Below, one piece after another: positions 56,194 through 64,000 of a stretch of 64,000 nucleotides of DNA (the first letter of the stretch is position 1; every line of letters begins with the position of its first letter). The stretch covers positions 58,058 to 122,057 of the forward strand of contig CADCJO010000006.1 in NCBI GenBank assembly GCA_902801765.1. The letters run 5' to 3'. The stretch comes from an uncultured Eubacteriales bacterium (GTDB lineage Bacteria > Bacillota > Clostridia > Christensenellales > Aristaeellaceae). Under the pieces are notes generated by a model that did no database searches, was not told where the DNA came from, and saw nothing but the letters and a program-made list of their open reading frames with translations. Both the position numbers and the translations under genes were made by a program.

Positions 56194-57867
56194 ATGTACG
56201 AAGAAAAAAAGGCCTGGTGGAAGGAAGCGGTGGTCTACCAGATTTACCCGCGCTCTTTCGCGGATTCCAACGGCGACGGCATCGGCGATCTGAACGGGAT
56301 CACGGCGCACCTGGATTATCTGAAAAATCTGGGCGTGGATGTGATCTGGTGCAGCCCCATTTTCGCCTCTCCCAACCATGACAACGGCTACGATATTTCG
56401 GATTACTACGCCATTATGAAAGAATTCGGCACCATGGCGGACTTTGACCGCCTGCTGGCCGAAGTCCATGCCCGAGGCATGAAGCTGGTAATGGACCTGG
56501 TGGCCAACCATTCCTCCAACGAGCACGCCTGGTTCGTGGAAAGCCGGAAGGGGAAGGACAATCCCTATCGGGATTACTACATCTGGCAGGACGGCAAGAA
56601 CGGCGGCCCGCCCAACAACTGGGGCAGTTGCTTCTCCGGCTCCGCCTGGGAATACGACGAGGTGAGCGGCCAGTATTATCTGCATCTCTTTACGAAGGAG
56701 CAGCCCGACCTGAACTGGGCCAATCCGAAGGTGCGGGACGGTATCTTCAATATGATGTGCTGGTGGTGCGATAAAGGCATCGACGGCTTCCGCATGGACG
56801 TGATCGGCATGATCGGCAAGGAAAACTTCAACGACGGACCGGTTGCGCCCGGCGCGCTGTACGGCGACTTCGCCCCCTCCTGCCAGCATACCGAAACCAC
56901 TCACAAATACCTCCGCGAAATGCGTCAGCGGGTGCTGAACAAGTACGATCTGCTCACCGTGGGCGAAACCAGCGGCGCTATTGAAAACGTTCTGCGGTAT
57001 GCCAATGAGGACGGCAGCGAGCTGAACATGGTGTTCACCTTCGATCACAACGACGGCCTGAACGACGGCACGGAGCTGGGCAAATGGAGCGATCACGGCG
57101 CACCGCTGAAGGACGTGCGGGCTACCATGAACAGCTGGCAGACGGCCCTGCAGGGCAAAGCATGGGGCACGGTCTACCTGGGCAACCACGACCAGCCCCG
57201 GCAGGTGAGCCGCTATGGGAACGACAGCGAGCTGTTCCGCGCCGTCAGCGCCAAAATGCTGGCCACGCTCATCCATACCCTGCGGGGCACGCCCTACGTG
57301 TATCAGGGCGAAGAGCTGGGCATGACCAACATTTATTTCACCAGCATCGACCAGTATCAGGACGTGGAAAACCACAATGCCTGGAAGCAGTGGGTGGAAA
57401 GCGGCCGGGTGGACGCCCAGGATATGCTGCGGTATTTCGCCCGCATTTCCCGGGATAACGCCCGCACGCCCATGCAGTGGAACACCGAGAAAAACGCGGG
57501 CTTTACCACGGGCACGCCCTGGCTGCCGGTCAACCGGAATTATCTGCTCGTCAACGCGGAGGATCAGGTCAACGACCCGGATTCTGTATACAATTATTAC
57601 AAAAAGCTGATCGCTCTGCGCCATCGCTACCCGGTGATCGTGTACGGCCGGTTCGTTCCTTTGCTGGAGGATGATCCCAGCGTATGGGCTTACCGCCGGG
57701 AATACGAAGGAGCCACGCTGACCGTGGCCCTGAACTGGACGGATAAAAAGGCTCCCTGCACCCTGATGGACGAAACGCCGGGAGAAATCCTCATCTCCAA
57801 TTATCCCACCCATCAGCAGGGCGTTCTGCAGCCCTACGAAGCCATTGTGAAGTTTATTTCCCAATAA
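56194..57867 (+). CDS. GH13 oligo-1,6-glucosidase / alpha-glucosidase
   Basis: This 557-residue cytosolic enzyme cuts imported alpha-gluco-oligosaccharides. The barrel motifs are DLVANHSSNEH, GFRMDVIGM (nucleophile Asp202), TVGETSG (acid/base Glu258) and LGNHDQPR (Asp333). The residue after the nucleophile is Val203; in related enzymes Val there goes with alpha-1,6 (isomaltase) preference and Thr/Ala with alpha-1,4. So isomalto-oligosaccharides or limit dextrins are likely substrates. The annotation of family is secure; the linkage preference is inferred. AGGAGG lies four bases before ATG 56194. It is the last gene of the operon. Confidence 0.93.
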   Translation: MYEEKKAWWKEAVVYQIYPRSFADSNGDGIGDLNGITAHLDYLKNLGVDVIWCSPIFASPNHDNGYDISDYYAIMKEFGTMADFDRLLAEVHARGMKLVMDLVANHSSNEHAWFVESRKGKDNPYRDYYIWQDGKNGGPPNNWGSCFSGSAWEYDEVSGQYYLHLFTKEQPDLNWANPKVRDGIFNMMCWWCDKGIDGFRMDVIGMIGKENFNDGPVAPGALYGDFAPSCQHTETTHKYLREMRQRVLNKYDLLTVGETSGAIENVLRYANEDGSELNMVFTFDHNDGLNDGTELGKWSDHGAPLKDVRATMNSWQTALQGKAWGTVYLGNHDQPRQVSRYGNDSELFRAVSAKMLATLIHTLRGTPYVYQGEELGMTNIYFTSIDQYQDVENHNAWKQWVESGRVDAQDMLRYFARISRDNARTPMQWNTEKNAGFTTGTPWLPVNRNYLLVNAEDQVNDPDSVYNYYKKLIALRHRYPVIVYGRFVPLLEDDPSVWAYRREYEGATLTVALNWTDKKAPCTLMDETPGEILISNYPTHQQGVLQPYEAIVKFISQ

Positions 57868-57885
57868 TCCGAAAACCATATGCAT

Positions 57886-57929
57886 AAAAAACCAGGGGGT
57901 GATTTCACATTCTTCACCCTCTGGATTTC
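57886..57929. terminator. Bidirectional terminator between converging genes
   Basis: CCAGGGGGTGA (57892-57902) pairs with TCACCCTCTGG (57914-57924), with an A-run on the left and TTTCTT on the right. Confidence 0.78.
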
Positions 57930-57940
57930 TTGAGTTTGAT

Positions 57941-58276
57941 TCATCGCATCACTTTTTCCAGCGGCTTTCCCTTGGCCAATTCGTCCACCAGCTTATCCAA
58001 CTGGCGGATACGCTTCATCAGTGGATCGTCGATGGTTTCCACCTGCACGCCGCACACCTTGCCTGTGATCAGCTCGGCGCGGGGATTCCAGGCCGGCGCG
58101 TCGCCGAAAAAAGCCCGGCAGGGCACATCCAGATCAGCGCTCGCCATCTCATACCCCGTCAGCCAGGAAATGGCAGCGTCTACTTCTCCCTTCGTGCGTC
58201 CTTTACGCTCCGCTTTCTGCACCAGCATCGGATAAACCTTTGAAAAATGCATATCGTAAATGGATTGTCTGGGCAT
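57941..58276 (-). CDS. DUF2200 family protein
   Basis: This 111-residue protein matches DUF2200, a small conserved family without known function: IYDMHFSKVYPMLVQKAERKG, KGEVDAAISWLTGYE, ICGVQVE-like VCGVQVETIDDPLMKRIRQLDKL. Helix-rich and cytosolic. Single gene, converging with the GH13 gene. Confidence 0.87.
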   Translation of the reverse strand: MPRQSIYDMHFSKVYPMLVQKAERKGRTKGEVDAAISWLTGYEMASADLDVPCRAFFGDAPAWNPRAELITGKVCGVQVETIDDPLMKRIRQLDKLVDELAKGKPLEKVMR

Positions 58277-58408
58277 ACGTACCTCCCGGATGATTGTTTC
58301 AGGTTTCGCTGTTTGTCAGCACCATTATACATGATCCCATCGCCGTTGTATACTGACAAGATCATCAAAAAATCAAAATACCCCTCTGGAGAGGTGAAAG
58401 ATGAAGCA

Positions 58409-59050
58409 ATGAAAACGATTCTATTGAATGGCAGTCCCCGGAAAAACTGGAACACGGCGCTGATGCTGAAGGAAGCGCAGAAAGGCGCTGCTTCTGTCGG
58501 CACGGAAACGGAATACATCGACTTATTCGATCTAAGCTTTACCGGCTGCCGTTCCTGCCTGGCCTGCAAACGGAAGGACGCGGAACGGTGCAAGTGCTTC
58601 TGGAAGGATGATCTGTCGCCCGTGATCGACCGCATCTTTGCCGCCGACGCCCTGATCGTCGGTTCCCCGATCTACCTGGGAGATATTACGAGCCAGCTGA
58701 GGGGGCTCATCGAGCGGCTGCATTTCTGCGCTTTATCCTATGACGACTATTCCAACTATTTCACCGGCAAAGTGGACGTGGGCATCATCCTGACCATGAA
58801 CGCGCCCAAGGCTTTCTATGATCTTGCCTACAGGAAGAAAGCCCAGGAAATCGCCAAGAGTTTCCAAGCGCTCAATGGCAGCGTGGAAGTGTACGCCTGC
58901 TGTGATACGCTGCAGGTAAAGGATTACAGCCGATACAGCATGGCCGGTTTTAATGAAGAACACAAGAAGGCTATGCGGGAAAAGCAGTTCCCCTTGGATT
59001 TGGAGCATGCTTTTCAAATGGGCGCAAGGCTTGGCGGAGGGGCAGAATGA
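58409..59050 (+). CDS. NADPH-dependent FMN reductase / flavodoxin-like protein
   Basis: This 213-residue protein has the flavodoxin fold: MKTILLNGSPRKNWNTALML is the FMN phosphate loop, and CRSCLACKRKD followed by DALIVGSPIYLGDITSQLRG is the NADPH-dependent oxidoreductase pattern. A CxxC pair (near 46-49) may bind metal or form a disulfide. ATG 58409 starts the conserved N-terminus; a longer frame upstream is not conserved. It overlaps the Pr6Pr gene by 4 bp, so both come from one transcript. Physiological substrate unknown. Confidence 0.88.
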   Translation: MKTILLNGSPRKNWNTALMLKEAQKGAASVGTETEYIDLFDLSFTGCRSCLACKRKDAERCKCFWKDDLSPVIDRIFAADALIVGSPIYLGDITSQLRGLIERLHFCALSYDDYSNYFTGKVDVGIILTMNAPKAFYDLAYRKKAQEIAKSFQALNGSVEVYACCDTLQVKDYSRYSMAGFNEEHKKAMREKQFPLDLEHAFQMGARLGGGAE

Positions 59051-59724
59051 TTGGAACAAAAGCGAAAATTCTTTCCGTGTTTTTAAAATGTGCTGTCATC
59101 ATATCTTCCGCTGTCGGCGTCATTCTCAGCGCGATTGCGGGAGCGCAGTCCTTCATGGGCGGCGGCCGGGTGTTCATGTATTTCACCGTCCAGTCCAACA
59201 TCGCCATCGCGCTGGTATGCGCCGTTGGGGCGGTGCTGCTGCTGCGCAATCAGCCCGTCCAGGATATTTGGTACTTGATCAAATTTGTTTTCACCGTTTC
59301 GATCACCCTGACCGGCGTGGTGTTCTGCTTCGTGCTCGCGCCAACCCTGGGGAAATACGCCTGGAGGCTGCAGCATGTGCTGACCCATGTGGCGGTGCCC
59401 CTTGCGGCGATCCTGGATTTCTTCGTCACGGGCAGATACGGCAGCATCAAAAAGCGCAGTGTGTTTTTCGTCATCATCCCGCCCTTGCTGTACGCTATCT
59501 ATACCGGCATTGCTTATGTCGCGAAATGGGAGTTTTCCAGAGGCGTCCATTATCCCTATTTCTTTCTGAATTGGGGCAGCCCGGCCGGGGCGTTCGGCTT
59601 TACAAATGATCTGCCGTATATGGGCTGCGCCTGGTGGATTCTGCTGATTCTCGTGATGCTGCTGGCGGTGGGATACGGATATTTGCTGGTACTGGATTTG
59701 ATAAAAAAGAGATCGCGCGGATAA
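59047..59724 (+). CDS. Pr6Pr-family membrane protein
   Basis: This 225-residue protein has six predicted membrane helices. It begins near KCAVIISSAVGVILSAIAGA, has MYFTVQSNIAIALVCAVGA, then HVLTHVAVPLAAILDFF, and ends IKKRSRG. The YFTVQSN motif and HxxxHxxVP motif are typical of the Pr6Pr/FAR-17a-like family. Function is not known. It overlaps the FMN reductase gene by ATGA (59047-59050). Confidence 0.8.
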   Translation: MIGTKAKILSVFLKCAVIISSAVGVILSAIAGAQSFMGGGRVFMYFTVQSNIAIALVCAVGAVLLLRNQPVQDIWYLIKFVFTVSITLTGVVFCFVLAPTLGKYAWRLQHVLTHVAVPLAAILDFFVTGRYGSIKKRSVFFVIIPPLLYAIYTGIAYVAKWEFSRGVHYPYFFLNWGSPAGAFGFTNDLPYMGCAWWILLILVMLLAVGYGYLLVLDLIKKRSRG

Positions 59725-59768
59725 ATCATCACAACAAACGATTTCCCTGACGATGTTGTTTTTTGCGC

Positions 59769-59797
59769 TTGACCATTTTCGCGCCGCATGGTATAAT
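59769..59797 (+). promoter_or_regulatory. Promoter of the pheST T-box leader
   Basis: TTGACC (59769-59774) and a perfect TATAAT (59792-59797) are 17 bases apart. Expected start ~59804. Confidence 0.88.
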
Positions 59798-59803
59798 GCG
59801 CCT

Positions 59804-60057
59804 ATCGGCTGTGAAGGAGAACAACCTCTCCGTCATGCGCGTTTCTCAAGAGAAGGGCTGGCCACGGGCTGGAAGCCGCCCGGAACGCGGGAGAACATTC
59901 GCTCCGGAGCCGCAGCGGTGAACCCAAGTAAGCGCTGCCGTATACCCGCGTTAAGGGAAACGAGGGCGGTATTTTAATGAAAGAATGCCGCTGAAATTGG
60001 GTGGTACAGCGTGCGCCTATCACGCCCCATGGCACTTTTACGCCATGGGCGTTTTTG
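59804..60057 (+). ncRNA. T-box riboswitch (phenylalanine) of pheST
   Basis: A 254-base leader upstream of pheS has the T-box TTGGGTGGTACAGCG (59998-60012), a stem I with GGGCTGGCCACGGGCTGG (about 59860-59877), specifier codon TTC (59898-59900, Phe) in GAACATTCGC, and the AGTAAGCG motif. It ends with a terminator hairpin: CGCCCCATGGC (60023-60033) and GCCATGGGCG (60042-60051), then TTTTT. Uncharged tRNA-Phe should bind and switch to antitermination. Confidence 0.93.
60023..60057 (+). terminator. T-box regulated terminator
   Basis: The hairpin GCCCCATGGC / GCCATGGGC with TTTTTG follows the T-box; the antiterminator would pair the T-box bulge with upstream sequence and free the ribosome site. 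Confidence 0.85.
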
Positions 60058-60077
60058 ATTACAGGAGGAAGATGCAC

Positions 60078-61106
60078 ATGGATATCCGGGAAAACCTTGC
60101 GCAGATTGGCGAGGAACTGAGAAAGGAACTGGACGGCGCCGACGCGCTGCAATCGCTGGAGCAATTGCGGGTGAAGGTGCTGGGCAAGAAGGGCAGCCTG
60201 ACGGCGCTGCTGCGCGGTATGGGCGGCTTGAGCCCCGAGGAACGGCCGAAGATGGGCCAGATGATCAACGATGCCCGTGAAAAGCTGACCGCTCTGCTGG
60301 ACGAAAAGCAGCAGGAGCTGGCCGCGAAGGAAAAGGAAATCCGCCTGGCCGCTGAAGCCATTGACGTGACCGAGCCCCGCGACCTGCCCGAAATCGGGGC
60401 GGAGCATCCCATGAACCTGGTCCTCAGCGAAGTGCTGGACTGCTTCACCTCCATGGGTTTTTCCGTGGTGGAGGGTCCCGAAGTGGAGCTGGACCTGTAT
60501 AACTTTGAACTGCTGAACGTGCCCAAGAACCATCCGGCCCGCGACGCCCAGGACACCTTCTATATCGACGATAACGTGGTGCTGCGCTCCCAGACCAGCC
60601 CGGTGCAGGCCCGCACCATGCTGGCCCAGAAGCCCCCCATCCGCATCGTGTGTCCCGGCCGCGTGTTCCGCGCGGACGAGGTGGACGCCACCCACAGCCC
60701 CGTGTTCCACCAGATCGAAGGGCTGGTGGTCGACAAGGATGTGACCATGGCCGACCTGAAAGGAACCCTGGACGCGTTCGCCAAGCGGCTGTACGGCAGC
60801 GACATTGACGTGCGTTTCCGTCCCTCCTTCTTCCCCTTCACCGAACCCAGCGCCGAAGTTGACCTGACCTGCATGAACTGCCACGGCAAGGGCTGCCGCG
60901 TCTGCAAGGGCACCGGCTGGATCGAAGTGCTGGGTTGCGGCATGGTGAACCCCAAGGTGCTGGAAATGTGCGGCATCGACAGCAAGGTGTATTCCGGCTT
61001 CGCCTTCGGCATCGGGGTGGAGCGCATCACCATGCTGCGCTACGGCATCAAGGATATGCGGCTTTTGTATGAGGGCGATTTGCGGTTCCTCAAACAGTTC
61101 AGATAA
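60078..61106 (+). CDS. pheS: Phenylalanine-tRNA ligase alpha subunit
   Basis: This 342-residue subunit holds the class II aminoacylation site. Motif 2-type FRADEVDATHSPVFHQIEG and motif 3 GFAFGIGVERITMLRYG are intact, after an N-terminal coiled coil. FPFTEPSAEVDL lies between them. ATG 60078 is nine bases after AGGAGG; ATG 60072 is too close. A CXXC..CxxC-like CMNCHGKGCRVCKG (about 270-283) is the family's metal-like insertion. First gene of pheST, controlled by the T-box. Confidence 0.97.
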   Translation: MDIRENLAQIGEELRKELDGADALQSLEQLRVKVLGKKGSLTALLRGMGGLSPEERPKMGQMINDAREKLTALLDEKQQELAAKEKEIRLAAEAIDVTEPRDLPEIGAEHPMNLVLSEVLDCFTSMGFSVVEGPEVELDLYNFELLNVPKNHPARDAQDTFYIDDNVVLRSQTSPVQARTMLAQKPPIRIVCPGRVFRADEVDATHSPVFHQIEGLVVDKDVTMADLKGTLDAFAKRLYGSDIDVRFRPSFFPFTEPSAEVDLTCMNCHGKGCRVCKGTGWIEVLGCGMVNPKVLEMCGIDSKVYSGFAFGIGVERITMLRYGIKDMRLLYEGDLRFLKQFR

Positions 61107-61186
61107 ACATTATTACTTTTGCCGCACGGGGAAGCAAGCGTAAAAGCGGATATTCCTGACATCCCGATTCCGTTTTCGGAAGGGGT

Positions 61187-61226
61187 GCGGGGGAAACCGC
61201 TTTTGACACAAAAGCGGTTCCCCCGC
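61187..61226 (+). promoter_or_regulatory. Strong intercistronic hairpin between pheS and pheT
   Basis: GCGGGGGAAACCGCTTTT (61187-61204) pairs with AAAAGCGGTTCCCCCGC (61210-61226). No T-run follows, so it is not a terminator. It stops just before the pheT ribosome site (GAGAGGA, 61229-61235). It may protect mRNA or tune pheT translation. Confidence 0.7.
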
Positions 61227-61245
61227 AAAGAGAGGAAGTTATAAA

Positions 61246-63639
61246 ATGAAAGTATCCATGAAATGGTTAAAGCAATACGCGGATATTCCGGTGACACCGG
61301 AAGAATATGAAAGCCGCATGGTGATGACCGGCACGGGCGTGGAGGGCGTGGAGCCCATCGCGCCGGAGCTGGAAGGCGTGGTGGTGGGCCGGGTGCTCAC
61401 CTGCCGCGACCACGAGAACAGCGACCACCTGCACGTGTGCACCGTGGACGTTGGCGAAGCGGAGCCCCTGCAGATCGTGTGCGGCGCGCCGAACGTGAAG
61501 GAAGGCATCCTGGTGCCCGTGGCGAAGATCGGGGCAAAACTGCCGGGCGGCGTGACCATCAAGAAGGGCAAAATGCGCGGCGTGGAAAGCTTCGGTATGC
61601 TGTGTTCCGGCCCCGAAATCGGTGTGCCGGTGGAGCTGTACCCCTCCGTGGGTACGGCGGGCCTGCTGATCTTCCGGGAGGATCATCCCCTGGGCGCGGA
61701 TGTGAAGCCCATTTTCGGCCTGGACGATACGGTGATCGACTTTGAGATCCTGGCCAACCGGCCCGACTGTCTGTGCGTGTGGGGCGTGGCGCGGGAAACC
61801 GCCGTGGCCATGGGCACGGAGCTGAAACTGCCCGAAATCAAAGTGCAGGAAGCAGGCGGCGACATTCACGACTACGCCAAGGTGGACGTGCTGGAAAGCG
61901 AACTCTGCCCCCGGTACGCCGCGAAGGTGATCAAAAATGTGCGCGTGGGCGAAAGCCCCTATTGGCTGCGGCAGTATCTGTACGCCGCCGGGATGCGCTC
62001 CATCAACAACATCGTGGACATTACCAACTTCATCATGCTGGAAACCGGCCATCCCATGCACGCCTTTGACCTGAGCAAGGTGCGGGGCAATCACATCATC
62101 GTGCGCAAGGCAGCCCAGGGCGAAAAGCTCACCACCCTGGACGGCAAGGAATACGCCCTGAACGGCACCGAGCTCATGATCTGCGATGAGCAGGGCCCCA
62201 CGGGTCTGGCCGGCATCATGGGCGGCGAGGAAAGCGAAATCACCGAAACCACCAAGGATGTGCTGTTCGAGTGTGCCTCCTTTGACCGGGCCTGCATCCG
62301 CGTGACCGCCCGTTCCTTGGGTATCCGCACGGAATCCAGCGGACGGTTCGAGCGCGGTGTCTCCCCCGCCACCGTGATGGACGCCCTGAACCGGGCCTGC
62401 CAGATGGTGAACGAGCTGGACGCTGGCGACGTGGTCAGCGGCGTGATCGACATTTATCCCAAGCCCTTGCAGCCCGTGACCCTCACCGTGTCCTGCGCGC
62501 GCATGGCGCGGCGGGCGGGCGTGGACATCTGCCCCGAGGAAATGGAAGACATCCTCAAAAAGCTGCTGTTCACCGTGAAGCGCAGCGGCGACGAAATGGT
62601 GGTCACCGCCCCCATGTTCCGTCAGGACATGGAGCAGGAAGCGGATATTTGCGAAGAAGTGCTGCGCTACGCGGGCTATGAGCGCATCCCCATCACCCAC
62701 CTGCGGGGCGAAACCCCCATGGGTGGCCTGAACGATACCGGACGGCGGGAAAGCATCATCCGCGGCCAGCTGACCGGGATGGGCTTCTACGAGAGCATGA
62801 CCTTCTCCTTCATCTCCCCCAAGACCATCGCGGCCCTGGGCCTGCCGGAAAGCGATCCCCGCAATCAGCCCCTGATGATCCGCAATCCTTTGGGCGAGGA
62901 CACCTCCTGCATGCGCACCACAGTGCTGCCGGGCCTGCTCAAAACCCTGGCCACCAACATCAAGAACGGCAACGAAGCGGGCAAGCTGTACGAACTGGGC
63001 ACCATCTACGACGCGAAAAACCGCACCGCCGAGGGCCTGCCCACCGAAACCCACGAGCTGGCCCTGGGCATGTATGGCGGCAAGGCGGACTTCTACGCCC
63101 TGCGCGGCGTGATCGAAGCCCTGTGCCAGCAGGCAGGCATCGCCTATACTATCGCCTCCACCGACGCGCCTTACCTGCATCCCGGCCGCCGCGCCGCGAT
63201 CCTGGCGGACGGCGAATGCCTGGCGGTGGTTGGTGAAATGCACCCCGACACGGCGGAAAAATACGACCTGTCCGGCCGGGTGTATGTGGCCACGGTGAAT
63301 CTGCCCCTGTTCTTCGCCAAGACGCAGCCTATGGGCGAAGTGAAGCCCATCGCCCGCTTCCCCGCCGTGAACCGCGACCTGGCCCTGGTCATGAAGGACA
63401 GCCAGCAGGTCGGCCCGCTGATGGACGCCCTGCGCTCTGGCTGCGGCGCGATGCTGGAGGACATTCGCATGTTCGACGTGTTCCGGGGCGTGCAGGTTGG
63501 CCTGGGCAACAAATCCGTGGCCTTCTCCCTCACCTTCCGCGCCGCCGACCATACCCTCACCGACGAAGAAATCACGAACCTCACTGAAAAAGCGCTCAAG
63601 ATCAGCAAGGAACAGTTTAACGCCGTACTGCGGGCGTAA
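61246..63639 (+). CDS. pheT: Phenylalanine-tRNA ligase beta subunit
   Basis: This 797-residue subunit has the tRNA-binding OB domain (VGRVLTCRDHENSDHLHVCTV), the B3/B4 editing domain (LGIRTESSGRFERGVS), the B5 domain and the C-terminal FDX-ACB domain (FPAVNRDLALVMKD, ALKISKEQF). Length is typical of the long bacterial type. ATG 61246 follows GAGAGGA. It is 139 bp after pheS with a strong hairpin between. Together they charge tRNA-Phe. Confidence 0.97.
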   Translation: MKVSMKWLKQYADIPVTPEEYESRMVMTGTGVEGVEPIAPELEGVVVGRVLTCRDHENSDHLHVCTVDVGEAEPLQIVCGAPNVKEGILVPVAKIGAKLPGGVTIKKGKMRGVESFGMLCSGPEIGVPVELYPSVGTAGLLIFREDHPLGADVKPIFGLDDTVIDFEILANRPDCLCVWGVARETAVAMGTELKLPEIKVQEAGGDIHDYAKVDVLESELCPRYAAKVIKNVRVGESPYWLRQYLYAAGMRSINNIVDITNFIMLETGHPMHAFDLSKVRGNHIIVRKAAQGEKLTTLDGKEYALNGTELMICDEQGPTGLAGIMGGEESEITETTKDVLFECASFDRACIRVTARSLGIRTESSGRFERGVSPATVMDALNRACQMVNELDAGDVVSGVIDIYPKPLQPVTLTVSCARMARRAGVDICPEEMEDILKKLLFTVKRSGDEMVVTAPMFRQDMEQEADICEEVLRYAGYERIPITHLRGETPMGGLNDTGRRESIIRGQLTGMGFYESMTFSFISPKTIAALGLPESDPRNQPLMIRNPLGEDTSCMRTTVLPGLLKTLATNIKNGNEAGKLYELGTIYDAKNRTAEGLPTETHELALGMYGGKADFYALRGVIEALCQQAGIAYTIASTDAPYLHPGRRAAILADGECLAVVGEMHPDTAEKYDLSGRVYVATVNLPLFFAKTQPMGEVKPIARFPAVNRDLALVMKDSQQVGPLMDALRSGCGAMLEDIRMFDVFRGVQVGLGNKSVAFSLTFRAADHTLTDEEITNLTEKALKISKEQFNAVLRA

Positions 63640-63673
63640 TGACGGTTGGACCAAGAAACATATAAAAGCATAA

Positions 63674-63824
63674 AACAATGTCATCCTGAGCGGAGTGGAG
63701 CCTAAGGCGGAACGGAGTCGAAGGATCTGAAAGCGACGCTTTCATTCAAGGAACATGACAATCCAACGCTTAGATCCTTCGACTCCGTTCCGCTCTCGCT
63801 CCACTCCGCTCAGGATGACAGAAA
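63674..63824. repeat. Long inverted repeat (family E)
   Basis: About 150 bp that folds as one long hairpin: TGTCATCCTGAGCGGAGTGG at the left pairs with CCACTCCGCTCAGGATGACA at the right; GGAACGGAGTCGAAGGATC pairs with GATCCTTCGACTCCGTTCC. Related repeats of this type are widely seen in bacterial intergenic regions. The outer AACAATG(T)CATCC also bounds a smaller hairpin at 48373. Confidence 0.85.
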
Positions 63825-63856
63825 TGTTAGAAGATACTCCTTTGTTGAATGATAGA

Positions 63857-63907
63857 AAAAGCAGGCATGGGAATCAGTCCATTTTCTGATTCCCATGCCT
63901 GTTTTAT
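63857..63907 (+). terminator. Terminator of pheST
   Basis: AAAAGCAGGCATGGGAATCA (63857-63876) pairs with TGATTCCCATGCCTGTTTT (63888-63906), followed by AT. It is preceded by the inverted repeat 63674-63824. Confidence 0.88.
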
Positions 63908-63927
63908 ACTAAACTCAAATTAAAGTA

Positions 63928-63956
63928 TTAACAAAGAAGGAAAAGTATGGTATACT
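63928..63956 (+). promoter_or_regulatory. Promoter for the gene starting at 63974
   Basis: TTAACA (63928-63933) and TATACT (63951-63956) are 17 bases apart. Confidence 0.7.
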
Positions 63957-63973
63957 GGAATGGGTGATGAGAA

Positions 63974-64000
63974 ATGAGCCGATTCCAGATCAGTAAGGAA
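63974..64000 (+). CDS. Start of an unidentified gene, cut by window end
   Basis: ATG 63974 begins MSRFQISKE and the frame is open to the end. A promoter is 18 bases upstream. Too little sequence to identify. Confidence 0.45.

Overview
The window reads as a chromosome segment of an uncultured, GC-rich member of the Clostridia (Bacillota) from a plant-fibre-degrading community, such as gut or rumen. Supporting signs are purine-rich AGGAGG-type ribosome sites, frequent TTG starts, a T-box leader on pheST, the dgt-dnaG-rpoD-trmK-nif3 order, LplB/LplC-type sugar transporters and a CdaR/PucR regulator. I cannot place it more exactly; a Christensenellales-like lineage is only a guess. No transposase, phage gene or CRISPR array was seen.

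Region 1 (1-10.3 kb) is mostly housekeeping. It holds a large GT-C membrane glycosyltransferase cut by the window edge, yraN-rnhB-rbgA, a nucleotidyltransferase with a decayed phosphomutase domain, mnmA, a HAD phosphatase-thymidylate kinase fusion and a GT2-TPR glycosyltransferase. Region 2 (10.3-16.3 kb) is surface and secreted: a collagen-like GPT-repeat protein, a secreted cysteine-peptidase-like protein, a CdaR-type regulator, a CtpA-like S41 protease and a secreted caspase-like protease with a FlgD-like Ig tail. Region 3 (16.9-23.1 kb) is the conserved replication/sigma block.

Region 4 (23.2-28 kb) is an AraC regulator divergent from an LplB-LplC-binding-protein sugar ABC system. Region 5 (28.3-33.9 kb) has a U32-like Cys-cluster protein, a DUF1801 protein, rplM-rpsI with a strong promoter, an SH3b protein and a eukaryotic-type branching enzyme.

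Region 6 (33.9-52 kb) looks like a Gram-positive polysaccharide-utilisation locus on the minus strand. In order of transcription it runs GH29, GH127, butyrate kinase, LacI regulator, a secreted protein made of four copies of one ~150-residue domain, two permeases, a binding protein, a GH5 endoglucanase ending in the same domain, and an S41 peptidase. Region 7 (52.1-57.9 kb) holds tRNA-Trp and a maltose-type ABC system with a GH13 alpha-glucosidase. Region 8 (57.9-64 kb) has DUF2200, an FMN reductase, a Pr6Pr membrane protein and T-box-controlled pheS-pheT.

The most unusual signal is in the gaps. Two families of long, highly folded intergenic elements (A, four copies; B, two copies) keep the same hairpin order while the stems change in a compensatory way. 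Most copies lie at boundaries inside the sugar-uptake operons. A third MITE-like family (C) and a long inverted repeat (E) are also present. Together with the shared GH5/repeat-protein domain, these are the best candidates for undescribed biology here.
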